From Prunus persica (lineage: Eukaryota > Streptophyta > Magnoliopsida > Rosales > Rosaceae), in the NCBI RefSeq assembly GCF_000346465.2, contig NC_034012.1:17786496-17850495 (forward strand): DNA of 64,000 bases, written 5' to 3'. The notes under the pieces were generated by a model that was given only the letters and a program-made list of their open reading frames with translations, made no database searches and was not told the DNA's origin. Position numbers and translations under genes: made by a program. Positions within the stretch are counted from its first letter, which is position 1, and the number at the start of each line of letters is the position of its first letter. Shown here one piece after another: positions 21,801-32,267 of this stretch.

Positions 21801-23003
21801 AGACGCACTGGCAAGCCTAGGGCCAGCGCTGGATACTCAGTTCAGATGCTCCATCCCGGTCGAACACCTTGACCGACCAAGCATTGAAGAAATAGAGCCG
21901 ATTGATACCATGCAGATTGACGAGGACCCCAGTTGGCAAGACCCTATCATTGACTATTTGATGAATGAACACCTGCCAACGGACAAGTCTGAAGCTAGAA
22001 AGGTCCAGCAGAAGGCCGTGAGATACTACATGCACGGCAACAAGCTCATCCGCAGATCATACTCTGGCCCTCATCTCACCTGCATAAAGTACCATCAACC
22101 ACTCTGGGGGCAAGTCGCTCGCCCAGAAAGCTCTAAACATATGCTACTTCTAGCCTACCATGTGTCACGACTCCGCTGAATATGTCAAGAAATGTGATCG
22201 CTGTCAGTGATACAAACAGATCCCTAACCTGCCTACCGAAGTTTATCATCCGCAAACAGTCCATAGCCGTTCATGCAATGGGCCATCGACCTAGTGGGTC
22301 CTTTGCCACCAGCGCCCGCCAAGAAAGAAATGATGATCGTCGCCACCGACTATTTTACTAAATGGATTGAGGCCGAAGCTCTATCCTCTACTAAAGAAGC
22401 CGATGTGGAGCGATTCATCTGGAGAAACATCATATGCCGGTTTGGCTGCCCACAATCGCTAGTTACCGACAATGGCTCACTGTTCATTGGCAAGCAGATC
22501 ACCGCCTTTTTTGCGAAATACAAGATCAAACAACACTTGTCCACCCCGAGGTATCCACAAGGAAATGGACATGTCGAGGCATCCAACAAAGTCATATTGG
22601 ACTGCTTGATGAAAATGCTGAAAGGCACCTAAGGGAAATGGGTGGATGAACACCCCGGAGTACTATGGGCTTATCGCACCACCAAGCGAAGATTGATTGG
22701 TGAAACTCCACTCTCCCTCGCATATGGAACATAAGGGATCATACCACCTCACATCATTATCCTCTCCATAAATATTGAGGTGGGCAGTGTTGATCAGAAC
22801 TCCGAGCAGATGAGGTTCAACCTCAACTTACTTGAGGGCAAGCGTGAGAAGACCATTATCCGGGTCGCCTCCTATCAGTAACAGTTGAAGTCTTACTACG
22901 ACAAAATAGCCAAGGTCAGACAATTTCAACCAGGCGACCTCATGCTAAGGAAGGCTTTCATCACTACACAAAGGCAAGGGTCAAAAAAGATGAATTCCCA
23001 CTA
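18810..23003 (+). pseudogene. Element B gag C-terminus and pol
   Basis: 18810-19826 holds the gag C-terminal Cys/His cluster (CAFHGTYERTTNNCF) and a retropepsin-like region (DDGSAANI). Reverse transcriptase covers 19919-20770, with MPFGLKNA-type sequence and active site YVDDML at about 20560. The first RNase H lies at 20882-21334 and the second, plant-type RNase H at 21379-21960 (IYSDSQLIT, HADALASLG). The integrase zinc finger (22080-22200) is scrambled by frameshifts, but the core at 22273-22632 keeps its D, D, E residues (AIDLVGP, TDNGS, GHVEASNK). The C-terminal end reaches about 23003. In-frame stops include ones at 19824, 20136, 21065 and 22630. Confidence 0.85.
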
Positions 23004-23029
23004 GGAGAGCCCTCAACAGTTGCCTAAAG

Positions 23030-23740
23030 CAGCGTCCTTAAAGAGATGCAGGGCAACAACCAGAAGCGTCCTTCGAGAGACGCAGGGTGCGCTAGGAATT
23101 TCCTAAGGGAGGTATCCAGGTTCCTATCCGTTCCCTAAGGGGGCAGGATAGTCACACAGTTGCCCATAAGAAGCGTTCTAAGGGAGACGCAGGACGACGA
23201 CTAAAAGCGTCCGTTTGGAGATTCAGCCCTCTAAAAAAGCGTCCTTCGGGAGACGCAGGGTGCGCCAGGAATTTTCTAAGGGAGATATCCAGGTTCCTAT
23301 CTATTTCCTAAGAGAGGCAGGATAATCACACAGTTGCCCATAAGGAACGTCCTAAGGGAGACGTAGGGTGACAACTAAAAGCATCCGTTTGGAGACGCAG
23401 CTCGCTCAAAAAGGGTCCTAAGGGAGACGCAGGGTGCTCCAAGAATTTCTTAAAAGGAGGTCTCCATACTTCCTGCAGGAAATATCCAGGTTCCTATCCA
23501 TTTCCTAAGAGAGGCAAGATAGTCATGTAGTTACCCATAAACAGCGTCCTACGGGAGCTCAAGGGGGACCCTGGTGCTCGCCAATTTCCTAAGGAGAATC
23601 ATCCTACGGGATGTGCAGAACACACCCAGAGTCCCTCAAAGGGGACCCTGGTGCTCGCCAACTTCCTAAGGGGAATCATCCTACGGGGTATGCAGTGCAT
23701 GCCCGGAGTCCTTCAAGGGGGACCCTGGTACTCACAAATA
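23030..23740. repeat. Tandem repeats in element B 3' region
   Basis: Units of about 174-197 bp carrying CAGTTGCCCATAAG(A/G)A...CGT followed by CTAAGGGAGACGCAGG recur near 23155, 23330 and 23525. They are the reverse-strand counterparts of the repeats in element A. At the right edge a second unit of about 75 bp (GGGGGACCCTGGTGCTCGCC) occurs near 23566, 23641 and 23716. No coding frame runs through the tract. Confidence 0.8.
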
Positions 23741-23982
23741 TCTAAATGAGGATGTGCAATCAAAACACAGGTTGGTTACTCAAGCAGTTCACAAGTCAAA
23801 TATGCAAATTGAAGTTGGAAAATGTAACTGAAATTTCCATAAGAAATAGACCAATCGGTCAAGTTCAACAAAAAGAAGATGGTCAAATAAGACCAGTTAT
23901 TCTAAACAAAAAAATAAACTACAAAAGCTGAAAAGAAATAAAAAAGAGTCTTCGTATACTTTGAGATGCCAGCAGAAGACCT

Positions 23983-26172
23983 TTAAGCTACATCCTCTTC
24001 AGCATCCACCTGACCAGTTACGCCTTTAGCAACTCCATCTGCCTGTACCATGACATTTGCCATCATCTCATCTACTGCATCCACCTCTGTTTCATCCTCT
24101 CCGGTTACCTGCTCTTCAGTTCCCCCTTCCAAAGGGGGTGAGTCGGGGCAGAGCATCTCGATGTCTACATCGTCAATCACATACAAGGAATCAGTCCCAT
24201 CTGCGCAATGCAGGTAGCCCAACTTGTACGCATTTATGGTGGCTCCAGACTTGGATTCTTTAGCAGAGTTATGGTAGGCATGAAAACTAGCCAGGAGTTT
24301 GTCATAGCTAAGGGAGATGTCAGCATTCGTATGCTCAAGACAAAAGAAGGCATCTTTTCAACTAGCCAAATCAGCAGCGGAAGAGTTGAGCTCAGAATCC
24401 TTCTCGGTAAGGGAGCTTTTCAGCCCAGATATCATCTCCCTCAAATCAGATGTCTTCTTCTCGTAACGGGCCTACTCTGCAGAAAGCTGGCTGGCCAATT
24501 CAGCATTCTTCTTCGCCAACTCGCTAAGCTAGGTAGAAGAGGGGGCAACAGCAGATGAGTTCTGAATAGTCTCAGCAGCAAAAATCAGTCATTTTTGAAT
24601 CAGATGGAATGTCGCTTCCCTTTGTTTTTCAAGGAAAGGCATGAGAAAGTGCCAAGATCGCCGGCTTGACGGATGTGATCAACCAACTTAGCACAGGAGG
24701 ACGAGTTTGATAGGAAGTTCGTCTTGGGCAGATCAGATACGCATGCATCCCCTACAGAGCTAGACTTGTTCACCTTAGGACCAACTGCCGACGTTGAGGA
24801 AGAACCCTTAACCCGAGCAGATGACTCTCTCATCTTCTTAGCCTCCGCCAACCTCATCTCCAAAGGAGTCAATAATGCTGGATCATGAGCAGACCTCCCG
24901 TTTCGATATCTATCTTTTTACCGATGCAGACGACTCGAGCTTCTATGAGGAATGTCTACATCTCTTTGACGCTAGGCAGAACTAGGTCGGGCACGAGCCG
25001 CTTCACGAAACATATCATGGTTTTCGATCATGTCAGCAGGAGGCTCGGGCAGAACACCCCGAGTATCGCGCATACCACCAACCTTCGTGCTATCTGCACC
25101 CATGAGATGCTTGACCCTGGCAAATGATGAGGGAGCAACCCCACTTGAGTCTTCTCAGCAGAAGGGAACCTTGGTTTCTTCCTCGATGGAACCCATCCTT
25201 TGCGTGTGAAGAAGTAGCTTCGCTTCTTGAAGATTTGGCAGTAGCCTTTCTCTTTGAGAGAGATTCAGCAGAACATTCTTCCTGTCCGCCAAGCAGATCA
25301 TCAAGGTTAGGACCGTTCTGCTTCCACCTTTCGACATCCTCGGCAGGGGGCAAACCACCGTCTTCCTCCCGGTACTCACTCAACAGCCAGCGTCACTCGA
25401 AAAACCTTAGAGGGATGTTCAAAGCACGACGGACCTTAGCCATGTCTAGTCCAAGCTCCAATTGCTTGCTGATGTCACTCACTACAACTAGAAGACAGAA
25501 GTTAGTCAGCCACACTTCAAGAAATTCAAATAAAATGAGCATATCAAATCGTAAAGAGACATACCATCGCAATAGGTGATAGGAACAAGTGGGCCGTCAC
25601 CGATGTCGCCCTTCCACCATCCGCTGACTTCCAACACGTCGTCATGCCAAGTGTGATCCCCTTGACTAAGACTGTTGAACAGCTTGGCCTTGTAGATGCG
25701 AACTTGGGCATATCGCTCAAAGTGCCTTACTTCAAAAAAATAAAAGAACTCTCGCACCGTCAACTCCAACATGAAGAAACAACTCAGATTCTCGAAGCAC
25801 ATGATCGCCCGGTAAACGTTGGGAGTACACTGGCTTGGAGCACACCCCATGGAGCAGAACACCTCCTTGAAAAGCTTTGACAGCGGGAATTTTAAGCCCA
25901 AGGGGAAGTAAAAAGGACAGAAGGTAATGATCCTAGCATCAGGATCACTCACGTCCACCAAGGGCTCATTATCAGTCCGAGACTTCAATAGCTTGACCTG
26001 CATATCATCTAGAATGGCAGACGCATAAGCGGCCCGCCACTTCTGAAACTGAGCATAAGTCGTGACGCGATGCAAGTTGGCCACGAACTTTTTTGCTATG
26101 CACTATAGAGCCTCCCCATAAATACAAAGGGACCTGAGAGCTTGAAGCCTTGCTACCATCTCCGGAAGACAT
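23983..26172 (-). pseudogene. Antisense ORF of element B (putative gypsy type transposon family)
   Basis: ATG at 26172, stop at 23983-23985, with an intron at 25483-25564 (GT...AG) at the same place as in element A. The stretch 26084-25565 is open and shows FPLSKLFKEVFCSMGCAPSQ and the F-rich REFFYFFEVRHFERY block. A basic middle, a coiled coil and an acidic tail (24222-23983) follow, interrupted by stops. A TATA box (26968-26975, minus) and a leader intron lie upstream. This copy keeps the N-terminal domain better than element A does. Function unknown. Confidence 0.7.
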
Positions 26173-26239
26173 GGTTGATCAACGGGTAGCTGTAAAAAGA
26201 AAAAAAATTCTACAAGTTAGAATGCAAGAAAAAATTGCA

Positions 26240-26320
26240 AAGCAGAAAAAAAAAAAAAAAAAAAGGGCAGCAGCAGCAGCAAAAAAAAAAGAAGAGAATT
26301 TGAGCTGTTTGGATTAGCCC
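26240..26320. repeat. A-rich and CAG-repeat tract
   Basis: Runs of A (26248-26266 and about 26281-26290) flank a short GCAGCAGCAGCAGC stretch in the leader intron of the antisense ORF. Element A has the matching T-rich tract at 5690-5755. Confidence 0.6.
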
Positions 26321-27170
26321 GAGTCGAAAGGTGGTAGCCCAACAGGTGCTCTAGCGCAGGGCCCAAGTCGCTCCAACTCCAGCCAGAGCGCAGCCCAGCT
26401 CGCGCATGCAGCCCAGCAGCAGACGCGGCCCAGCTCGCGCCTCCAGCCCAACGCACATCCTGCCAGGCCCGCGACTCCACTCCAGCTCTCCCATGCCCGT
26501 GCAGCGCACGAGGCCCATTCCTTCCGCCTGGCCCGCATGCTCCAGCACTAGCTCATATGGCCAGCTTGCCTAGCGCAAGCCCACGTGGCATGCTGGCCCA
26601 ATTCTGTTCAACTCCAATGCAGGGCCTAGCGCCACCTTGTTCCAGCTCCTGGCCTAGAGCCTCCAGACCTCCAATGCGAACCTATTACATGCGTGCTCAA
26701 GCCTGCCAGCCACCCAACGTCTCCAGCCATGCTTCAAGGCATAGTCTCGCACCCCTTTCAGCTCCCCTCATCGACTAAAAGGCATGGTCCAAGCTGCCAA
26801 AAGTCAGAGACACAAAAAAAAAAAATACAACCCAAGTCTAATTACCTTGGGTGTGCGGTGAAGACAAGAACTCAAAAAGGACGGGAAAAATTCTCCAAAG
26901 TTTTCTCTCTCTCACTAATGAAATCGGAATGGATTTTGGATGTGAAGAATAAATTGGAGGAGCCCTACATTTATAAGGATAAAAATTCCTTGACCTACAA
27001 GGAATCGCAAACTCTTTCCAACTTGGGAGTTCATAAAATTAGCAAGTCAAACAACTCCTCTACTCGGGAGCCCAAGTCCACGAAGGAAGCCCAGTTACAG
27101 CTGGACAGCCCATTGGATAATTTACATCTCCTACATGCCACCACGCGCCATGCAGAAGCTGAGGGGCATT

Positions 27171-27867
27171 TGTGGGAACCTAATTAAATCAAACCCTAGG
27201 TCAAATAATTCCTTCCATTTGGGGATTATTTGACCTAATTGGGAATTAATCAACCTAATTGGGAGTTACTCAATTTAATTGGGAATTACCCAATTAAATT
27301 GAACGTTACCTAATTAGGTTGAGAATTGATTTGGTTAATTACCACGATTCCCAATTAAATGAGAAGTTACCTAATTGAATCAGAATTTGATTTGATACCT
27401 ACCACAGTTAGGGATTTGATTTGCCCTAATAAATCAAATCCCTAATTAATCAAATCAATTCCAAAAAGGGGAGGAATAATTCCCTTCCATCTACGGAATT
27501 ATTCCTCTGGAACCCTAGCCTCCGAGACAACTATAAAAGCATAGCCACACACAAGGGTTGAGGTACGTCAGAATTACTACTAAAACTCTGCAGAAAATTC
27601 ATCTCAAACCCTAGCCACCTCTTTTCTCTCTCTCTTTTACATAAGGCTCCGGCCGCCCGGTTTACACATTAAACACATCCCGTACCCTATTTTAGCTATC
27701 GTTTCTCTACGGATCGATTGAACTGACTTAGGCATCGGAGGGCCTTTGGCCAAAACCCCCCGGGTGTGGTCCTCTTATTTGTTCTAGTTTGCAGGGAGAA
27801 AGAGGCGGCGAAGAAGAAAGGGAAATCTTTCGAATCGAATATTCTTGTGGAAAAATTTGCTCTCACA
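27171..27867 (+). repeat. Element B 3' LTR
   Basis: 697 bp, partner of 16403-17098, preceded by the purine-rich GCTGAGGGGCATT. It is followed by the CCTCC target duplication and then directly by NAC gene sequence. Confidence 0.9.
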
Positions 27868-28116
27868 CCTCCCCGTGGAAAAATCCAAGCCCAGCATATG
27901 CATGATGATCAGCAGCAGCATATTGGCCCAAGTACTTATGATCAACTTAGGGTTTTGGAAGATTACCTTATGAACGATGTGGAGGGTGAACATGACATGA
28001 TTAATCCAACTTTGCTTGCACAGTACGATCAGCAGGAGCATCTTGGCACAAGTACTGATGATCAACTAGTTAGGTTTTTAGAGGATTACCTTGTGAACGA
28101 TGTCGAGCAAAATTAA
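27868..28116 (+). pseudogene. NAC-domain gene, 3' piece
   Basis: After the duplication the frame PPRGKIQAQHMHDDQQQHIG continues the NAC coding sequence to TAA at 28114-28116. This C-terminal tail is rich in Q, D and H, as expected for a NAC activation region. It contains an internal duplication: a unit with YDQLRVLEDYLMNDVE (about 27937-27990) and one with DDQLVRFLEDYLVNDVE (about 28055-28110). The piece joins in frame to 16372-16402 once element B is removed, but not to the frame upstream of the GAAA run. Confidence 0.75.
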
Positions 28117-28864
28117 TTCCTTTTTTGTAATTCCTCCTTATTTGGAATAATATTTCGTACAAATTGTTGACATTTTTTTTTTTTCGGTTAGAAAAGTTTG
28201 TAGTTGAACATGCATACATGTCCATAAATAATTAAATAATTTGGGAGCAATTAATATTTTTTTCTTAATTTTCAAGTACTATATTCGCGTAAACTTGTGT
28301 ATTGGTTCTTTTAATTAATGTATTTTTATATAGTAGTTAGGTTAAGCAATACTCTCTATATATTATATATACATGTGCGTGTATGTATATAATATGTTTG
28401 AATTGATTGGGAACAATGATACAAGTTTGCATGAGTACCACATAACTAGGCAGCCTGATACAATATGGGTTGGAATAATTTTCTTAACCAAAAAAAATGA
28501 TGAGCAAATGCAGAAGAAAAATTGTTGTTTGTATTCCTAGGGAAGAATAACAAATTAATCAGAGAAAAGAAAATTATTAGAAAGAAGATTATGAAGAGAA
28601 CGCAGGCAATAGCGGACCCATGAAATTTTTTTTTGTAGAGATATTTTATAATCAGGAAGTTTTGGGCTAATTAATATTATATATGGTAGGATTATATATA
28701 TTTTTTTTATAGTAACAACATGGGTTAAGTTTGTACCACATGGTCCAGTGTATACACCACTCGAATAATGTTTGAACTCTTCTGCTTATGCATCAATATA
28801 TACTCAAACTGGCTGGTTTGCAACAGCCTGCAATAGAGCACTTTCGTTGTTTTTAAGCACTTGC
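28117..28864. other. Intergenic, probable NAC 3' flank
   Basis: AT-rich sequence with no coding frame. It probably includes the NAC 3' untranslated region; an AATAA-type signal lies near 28146. No repeat boundary was recognised. Confidence 0.35.
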
Positions 28865-29032
28865 TCATAACCCAATTACGGTTATAGCACCAGAGAAAGC
28901 ATTCAAATCAACCATGCAACCGCCACCATCTACAGCCTCATAAGGGTAGCCATCTTCAGTTGACAGGCTTCTGTTGCTTTGGATCATGAATTCAAGGGCT
29001 TTGTCCACATAACCACCACGACAGCCATCACA
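28865..29032 (-). pseudogene. Papain-like cysteine protease exon remnant
   Basis: Read on the minus strand from 29032, the sequence encodes CDGCRGGYVDKALEF, then STEDGYPYEAVDGGGC and ITVIGL followed by TGA. This is the region after the active-site cysteine in C1A (papain) proteases, where CxGCxGGxxxxAFEY and EEDYPYxAxxGxC are conserved. No upstream exon with the catalytic cysteine and no downstream exon with the catalytic histidine is present. It is an isolated fragment some 750 bp from the NAC gene's end. Confidence 0.75.
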
Positions 29033-29244
29033 ACTTCAGTACTAGTTCCATAATTGATAATCTCTTGTTCTGATAGCGAAATTAAGTTTCATGTTTTGAG
29101 ACAGTTAAGGCCTTCTACGGTTGCCACCGATCGCATAACGCATCGCAAATTGTATAAGCTATCATATCGCATAAGCATCAACGTGTTGTCGCGTAAGCTA
29201 TTTGGGAATATGAATAATATAGCTTTAAATAAATTAACACAAAA

Positions 29245-29510
29245 TGTAACGACCCGGTCCTAAATGAATTAGTAAATACTAATTTATTCAGAGAAAATAC
29301 CATTTTGCCCCTAGAATATTTTATTAGGTTTAAAGTTGACTTTTTGACTGGAAAGGAATTTGGGTATTTCGACTATACCATTGCGTAGAGCACGGCGAGA
29401 TAAGTCCGTAGACATGTGGTGGGCTCGAATCGGAGTTGTAATGAGAGAGATACGATCAAAATACCCTCAGTGGCATAACCGTAATTTTGACAAAAAGGGT
29501 TTGATAAAAT

Positions 29511-29556
<46 letters not shown>

Positions 29557-31921
29557 GAACTCCGGCCACCAGCCACGGCTGCAGTCGGGACCGGTGCCAA
29601 AAGGACCTGCTCAGCCTCGGCGTCACGACCCGACCCTTCTCCGACATCGGCCGCCGCTCCAGCCGCCGACAAAAGGTGATCTTAGGCCAGTTTTCGCTCA
29701 AACATCGCCGGCTCCGATCTCTCTCCTCCGGTCACCATTGTTGGCCATAAAGGTATGGAAATTCATCCATTCTTCATAATCTAGTTGATGGTTGGGTAGG
29801 ATTGCATCGATTTTGAGCGTAGGTAGCTTGATTTTCGAATTGGATTTTGGCCGGTTTTGGGATCACTATTCCGGCCACTTCCGGTCAATTTTTGGGGTAA
29901 GTCCAAGAACAAAAGTGGTTCCAAATAGGGTGTTATACCTAGGATAGGAGTATTGAGCCGTGATTTTGAGATTTTCCGGCGATACATAATCGCTTTAGAC
30001 ACCCACGCGCAGCCGGCCGATGTGGCGGCGCGTGGGCACTGTAGAAAAGGGGCATTGTGTCCCGATGCAATCCTTATTGTCCCGAGGGCATCAGTGTGCT
30101 CGGATTTCAATTCGGAGGTCGTTTAACTATCGAACGAATTTAGCATATTGTGCGTTATCCGAGTTCGATAGGTTTGAACCGTTGGATAGTCTTGAACTTA
30201 ATATAGGTTAATCTAGGCATTTCTAGAATCGTGTAGGAATTCACATGTAGTGAATCGGAGCCCCGGATGTTCCGATTTAATAACTTAAAGTTATGTTTTA
30301 TAATAACCGTCCGATTGTGCGATCGTAAGCGATCCGACCGTTCGATCTGGACCAAACTTGCAGGACGAGTGTCCTAAACCTTGTAGAACCCATAGGAACT
30401 TTCAGATCTGAATTTGGAGGGTTGACTCTGGGTTGACCTTGAGTCTTCCGAGGTAGTTTTGCCTTCCTAGGAAGATTATAATGACCCTAATGATAGGCCT
30501 TGAGCTTTGTTGAGTATGTTGCTTATGTGGGATTAGGATTTTAGTTTATTTTTTAGACTAGGGGAATTCGGAAATAAATATTATTTGTTTGGGAAACTAT
30601 TTACGAGATGATAGGTCATACGTGGCGTAGGATCTTCCGGCGTGTTGACAGACCCCATACGTGGCGTTGGGTTTTTCGGCATATGGGGAGATTATGTGAT
30701 TAGCTAGGAAATGAATAAAGGATTGTTATGTTATATTGGGATTTGTTCATTGGCTGATAAACGGATCTTTGGGAAGTCGAGAAAGGATTGGGAACATAGC
30801 GTTGGGGAAGTAGAGGTGTGGAAATGGTGAAACTTTTATGACAGTTTTGACAAAGGATTTGGGAAGTGGGTCGTTTGCTTTGGGCGGAGTGTGTGCATTG
30901 ATTTGAATTGCCTGTACCTACATAGAGATTACTCTGTAGGTGTCTGGCCAGTGAATATTGCATGTACCCGCTTATGTGGGTGTCCGGCCAATGATTTGCA
31001 TGTACCTGCATTGAGATCACTTTGCAGGTGTCCGGCCAGTTCCCCAGCCACCTGCCTGATTTTGTCTACACAGGTGGTTAGCCAGTTTTCCCTATTCCCC
31101 GGTTGCCCTCTGGATATTGCCTGTACCTACATCAAGATTACTCTGTAGGTGTCTGGCCAATTCCCCAGCCACCTGCCCGATTTGTCTACATAGGTGGTTG
31201 GCTAGTTTCCGCCATTCCCCGGTTGCCTTCGGATAATGTATTGATTGCCTTCGGAAAATATATAGGTTGCCTTCAGATGAAACTATGTGTTCCATATACC
31301 CTTCGTGGGTGATAGCAGGATATGAATTATACGGGTGGTTACATGTATGGTTTTATGTAGAAGGTTTGATTTGAGAGTTATGAATTTTAGATGTGGTTTA
31401 TGTTGTAATATTAAATTAAAGAATTTAAGAGTCGGGTTACAAACGTAAGATTGTTTCAACATTTTATTATATTTAAGGAATTGTGATTTTTGTTGTTGAA
31501 AGAACTACGTGTGGCTTAATCCCTCAGTAAGGGTACGTAAGCAGCATAGGGTGGTGCCTAGGTGCAGCATAGGGTGGTGCCTAGGTGCAGCCGCAGACTA
31601 TGTTTGAGTTTATTATTTGTCTTGCTTAAGGTAATTGTTTGACTTTTGGGCTTTATTGGTGGTTTTGCTTCGGATTATTTGAAGGCCAGAGGTCGTTTAT
31701 GTGAATTGCATGTTGTTACATTGTGCATGCTGCCAGTTGTGGGTATTGAATGTGTTTTATGCAGGCTGTAATTTTTGGGATTGTTCAAATTACAGGAGAG
31801 ACTCTGACGAAATTTCGGCAGAAAGTCTCGGTCTTTAGTAAGTGGGCCCGATATCGGAGTGATGCCGGAATTTTCACAGGATTCGCCTCGGGTTTTGGAA
31901 AATCCGGGGCAGGTCCTGTCA
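29245..31921 (+). repeat. Long (2.7 kb) LTR, 5' copy or remnant
   Basis: It starts TGTAACGACCC and ends GGTCCTGTCA, followed three bases later by a tRNA-Met-type primer site. The 3' third matches the inverted arms at 653-1089 / 2031-2451 and the solo LTR at 58961-61976 (shared words GTAAGTGGGCCCGA and ATGCAGG). A (CT)n microsatellite lies at 29516-29553. At 30905-31215 the LTR has an array of short hairpin repeats (ACCTACA...TGTAGGT). No matching 3' LTR follows: after about 75 bp the sequence becomes a Cassandra LTR. No target duplication was found. Confidence 0.75.
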
Positions 31922-31924
31922 ATT

Positions 31925-31937
31925 TGGTATCAGAGCC
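31925..31937 (+). promoter_or_regulatory. tRNA-Met primer-binding site
   Basis: TGGTATCAGAGCC, complementary to the 3' end of plant initiator tRNA-Met, lies directly after the LTR end at 31921. Both many Ty3/gypsy elements and Cassandra TRIMs use this primer, so the site does not say which element it belonged to. Confidence 0.85.
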
Positions 31938-31996
31938 ACTCTGTCGTGTGGTGCGAGTGTGCCGACGAGAACGTCGGGCCCCTAAGAGGAGTGGAT

Positions 31997-32267
31997 TGTA
32001 ACATCCCACATCGACCAACGGAGATGGGGTGATGTGCCTTATATGTACATGTCCGCCTCCATCTAGCACAAGGTCTTTTGGGAGCTCACTAGCTTCGGAG
32101 TCATAGGAACTCCGAAGTTAAGCGAGTTGAGGCTAGAGCAATCCTAGAATGGGTGACCCACTGGGAAGTTGCTTGTGAGTTCCCAAAAACAAAACCGTGA
32201 GGCAGAGAGGGGGGCCCAAAGCGGACAATATCGTGCTACGGTGGAGCCGATCCCGGAATGTGATACA
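31997..32267 (+). mobile_element. Cassandra-type TRIM LTR with 5S rRNA-like core
   Basis: Starts TGTAACATCCCACATCG and ends near TGTGATACA, 271 bp, within the size range of Cassandra LTRs. Positions 32100-32170 closely follow plant 5S rRNA (GGAACTCCGAAGTTAAGCG, then GGGTGACCCACTGGGAAG), including the internal RNA polymerase III control regions. Cassandra elements are non-coding retrotransposons that carry such a 5S-derived promoter in each LTR. A purine-rich stretch (AAGAGGAGTGGAT) just upstream could be the polypurine tract, making this a 3' LTR. No target duplication was found. Confidence 0.8.

Larger units (their letters stand above)
16403..27867 (+). mobile_element. Element B: Tat-lineage Ty3/gypsy retrotransposon
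   Basis: An 11.5-kb element in plus orientation, with LTRs at 16403-17098 and 27171-27867 that start TGTGGGAAC and end CTC(C/T)CACA. The 5-bp target duplication CCTCC is perfect (16398-16402 and 27868-27872). Gag-pol runs 17196 to about 23000. Tandem repeats and an antisense ORF lie between pol and the 3' LTR, as in element A. The purine tract GAGGGGCATT precedes the 3' LTR. Several stops and a damaged integrase zinc finger make it defective. Confidence 0.9.

Noticed and set aside
29360..29779. Open frame of 139 codons
   Set aside because: It runs through a CT microsatellite inside the LTR leader and encodes a serine/leucine repeat; not conserved.
32080..32190. A 5S rRNA gene
   Set aside because: The 5S-like core is embedded in a 271-bp unit with TG...CA-type ends and Cassandra start sequence, and it diverges from functional 5S RNA at both ends.
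29245..32267. A complete Ty3/gypsy element starting at 29245
   Set aside because: Only one LTR and a primer site are present; no gag or pol and no second copy of the same LTR follow.
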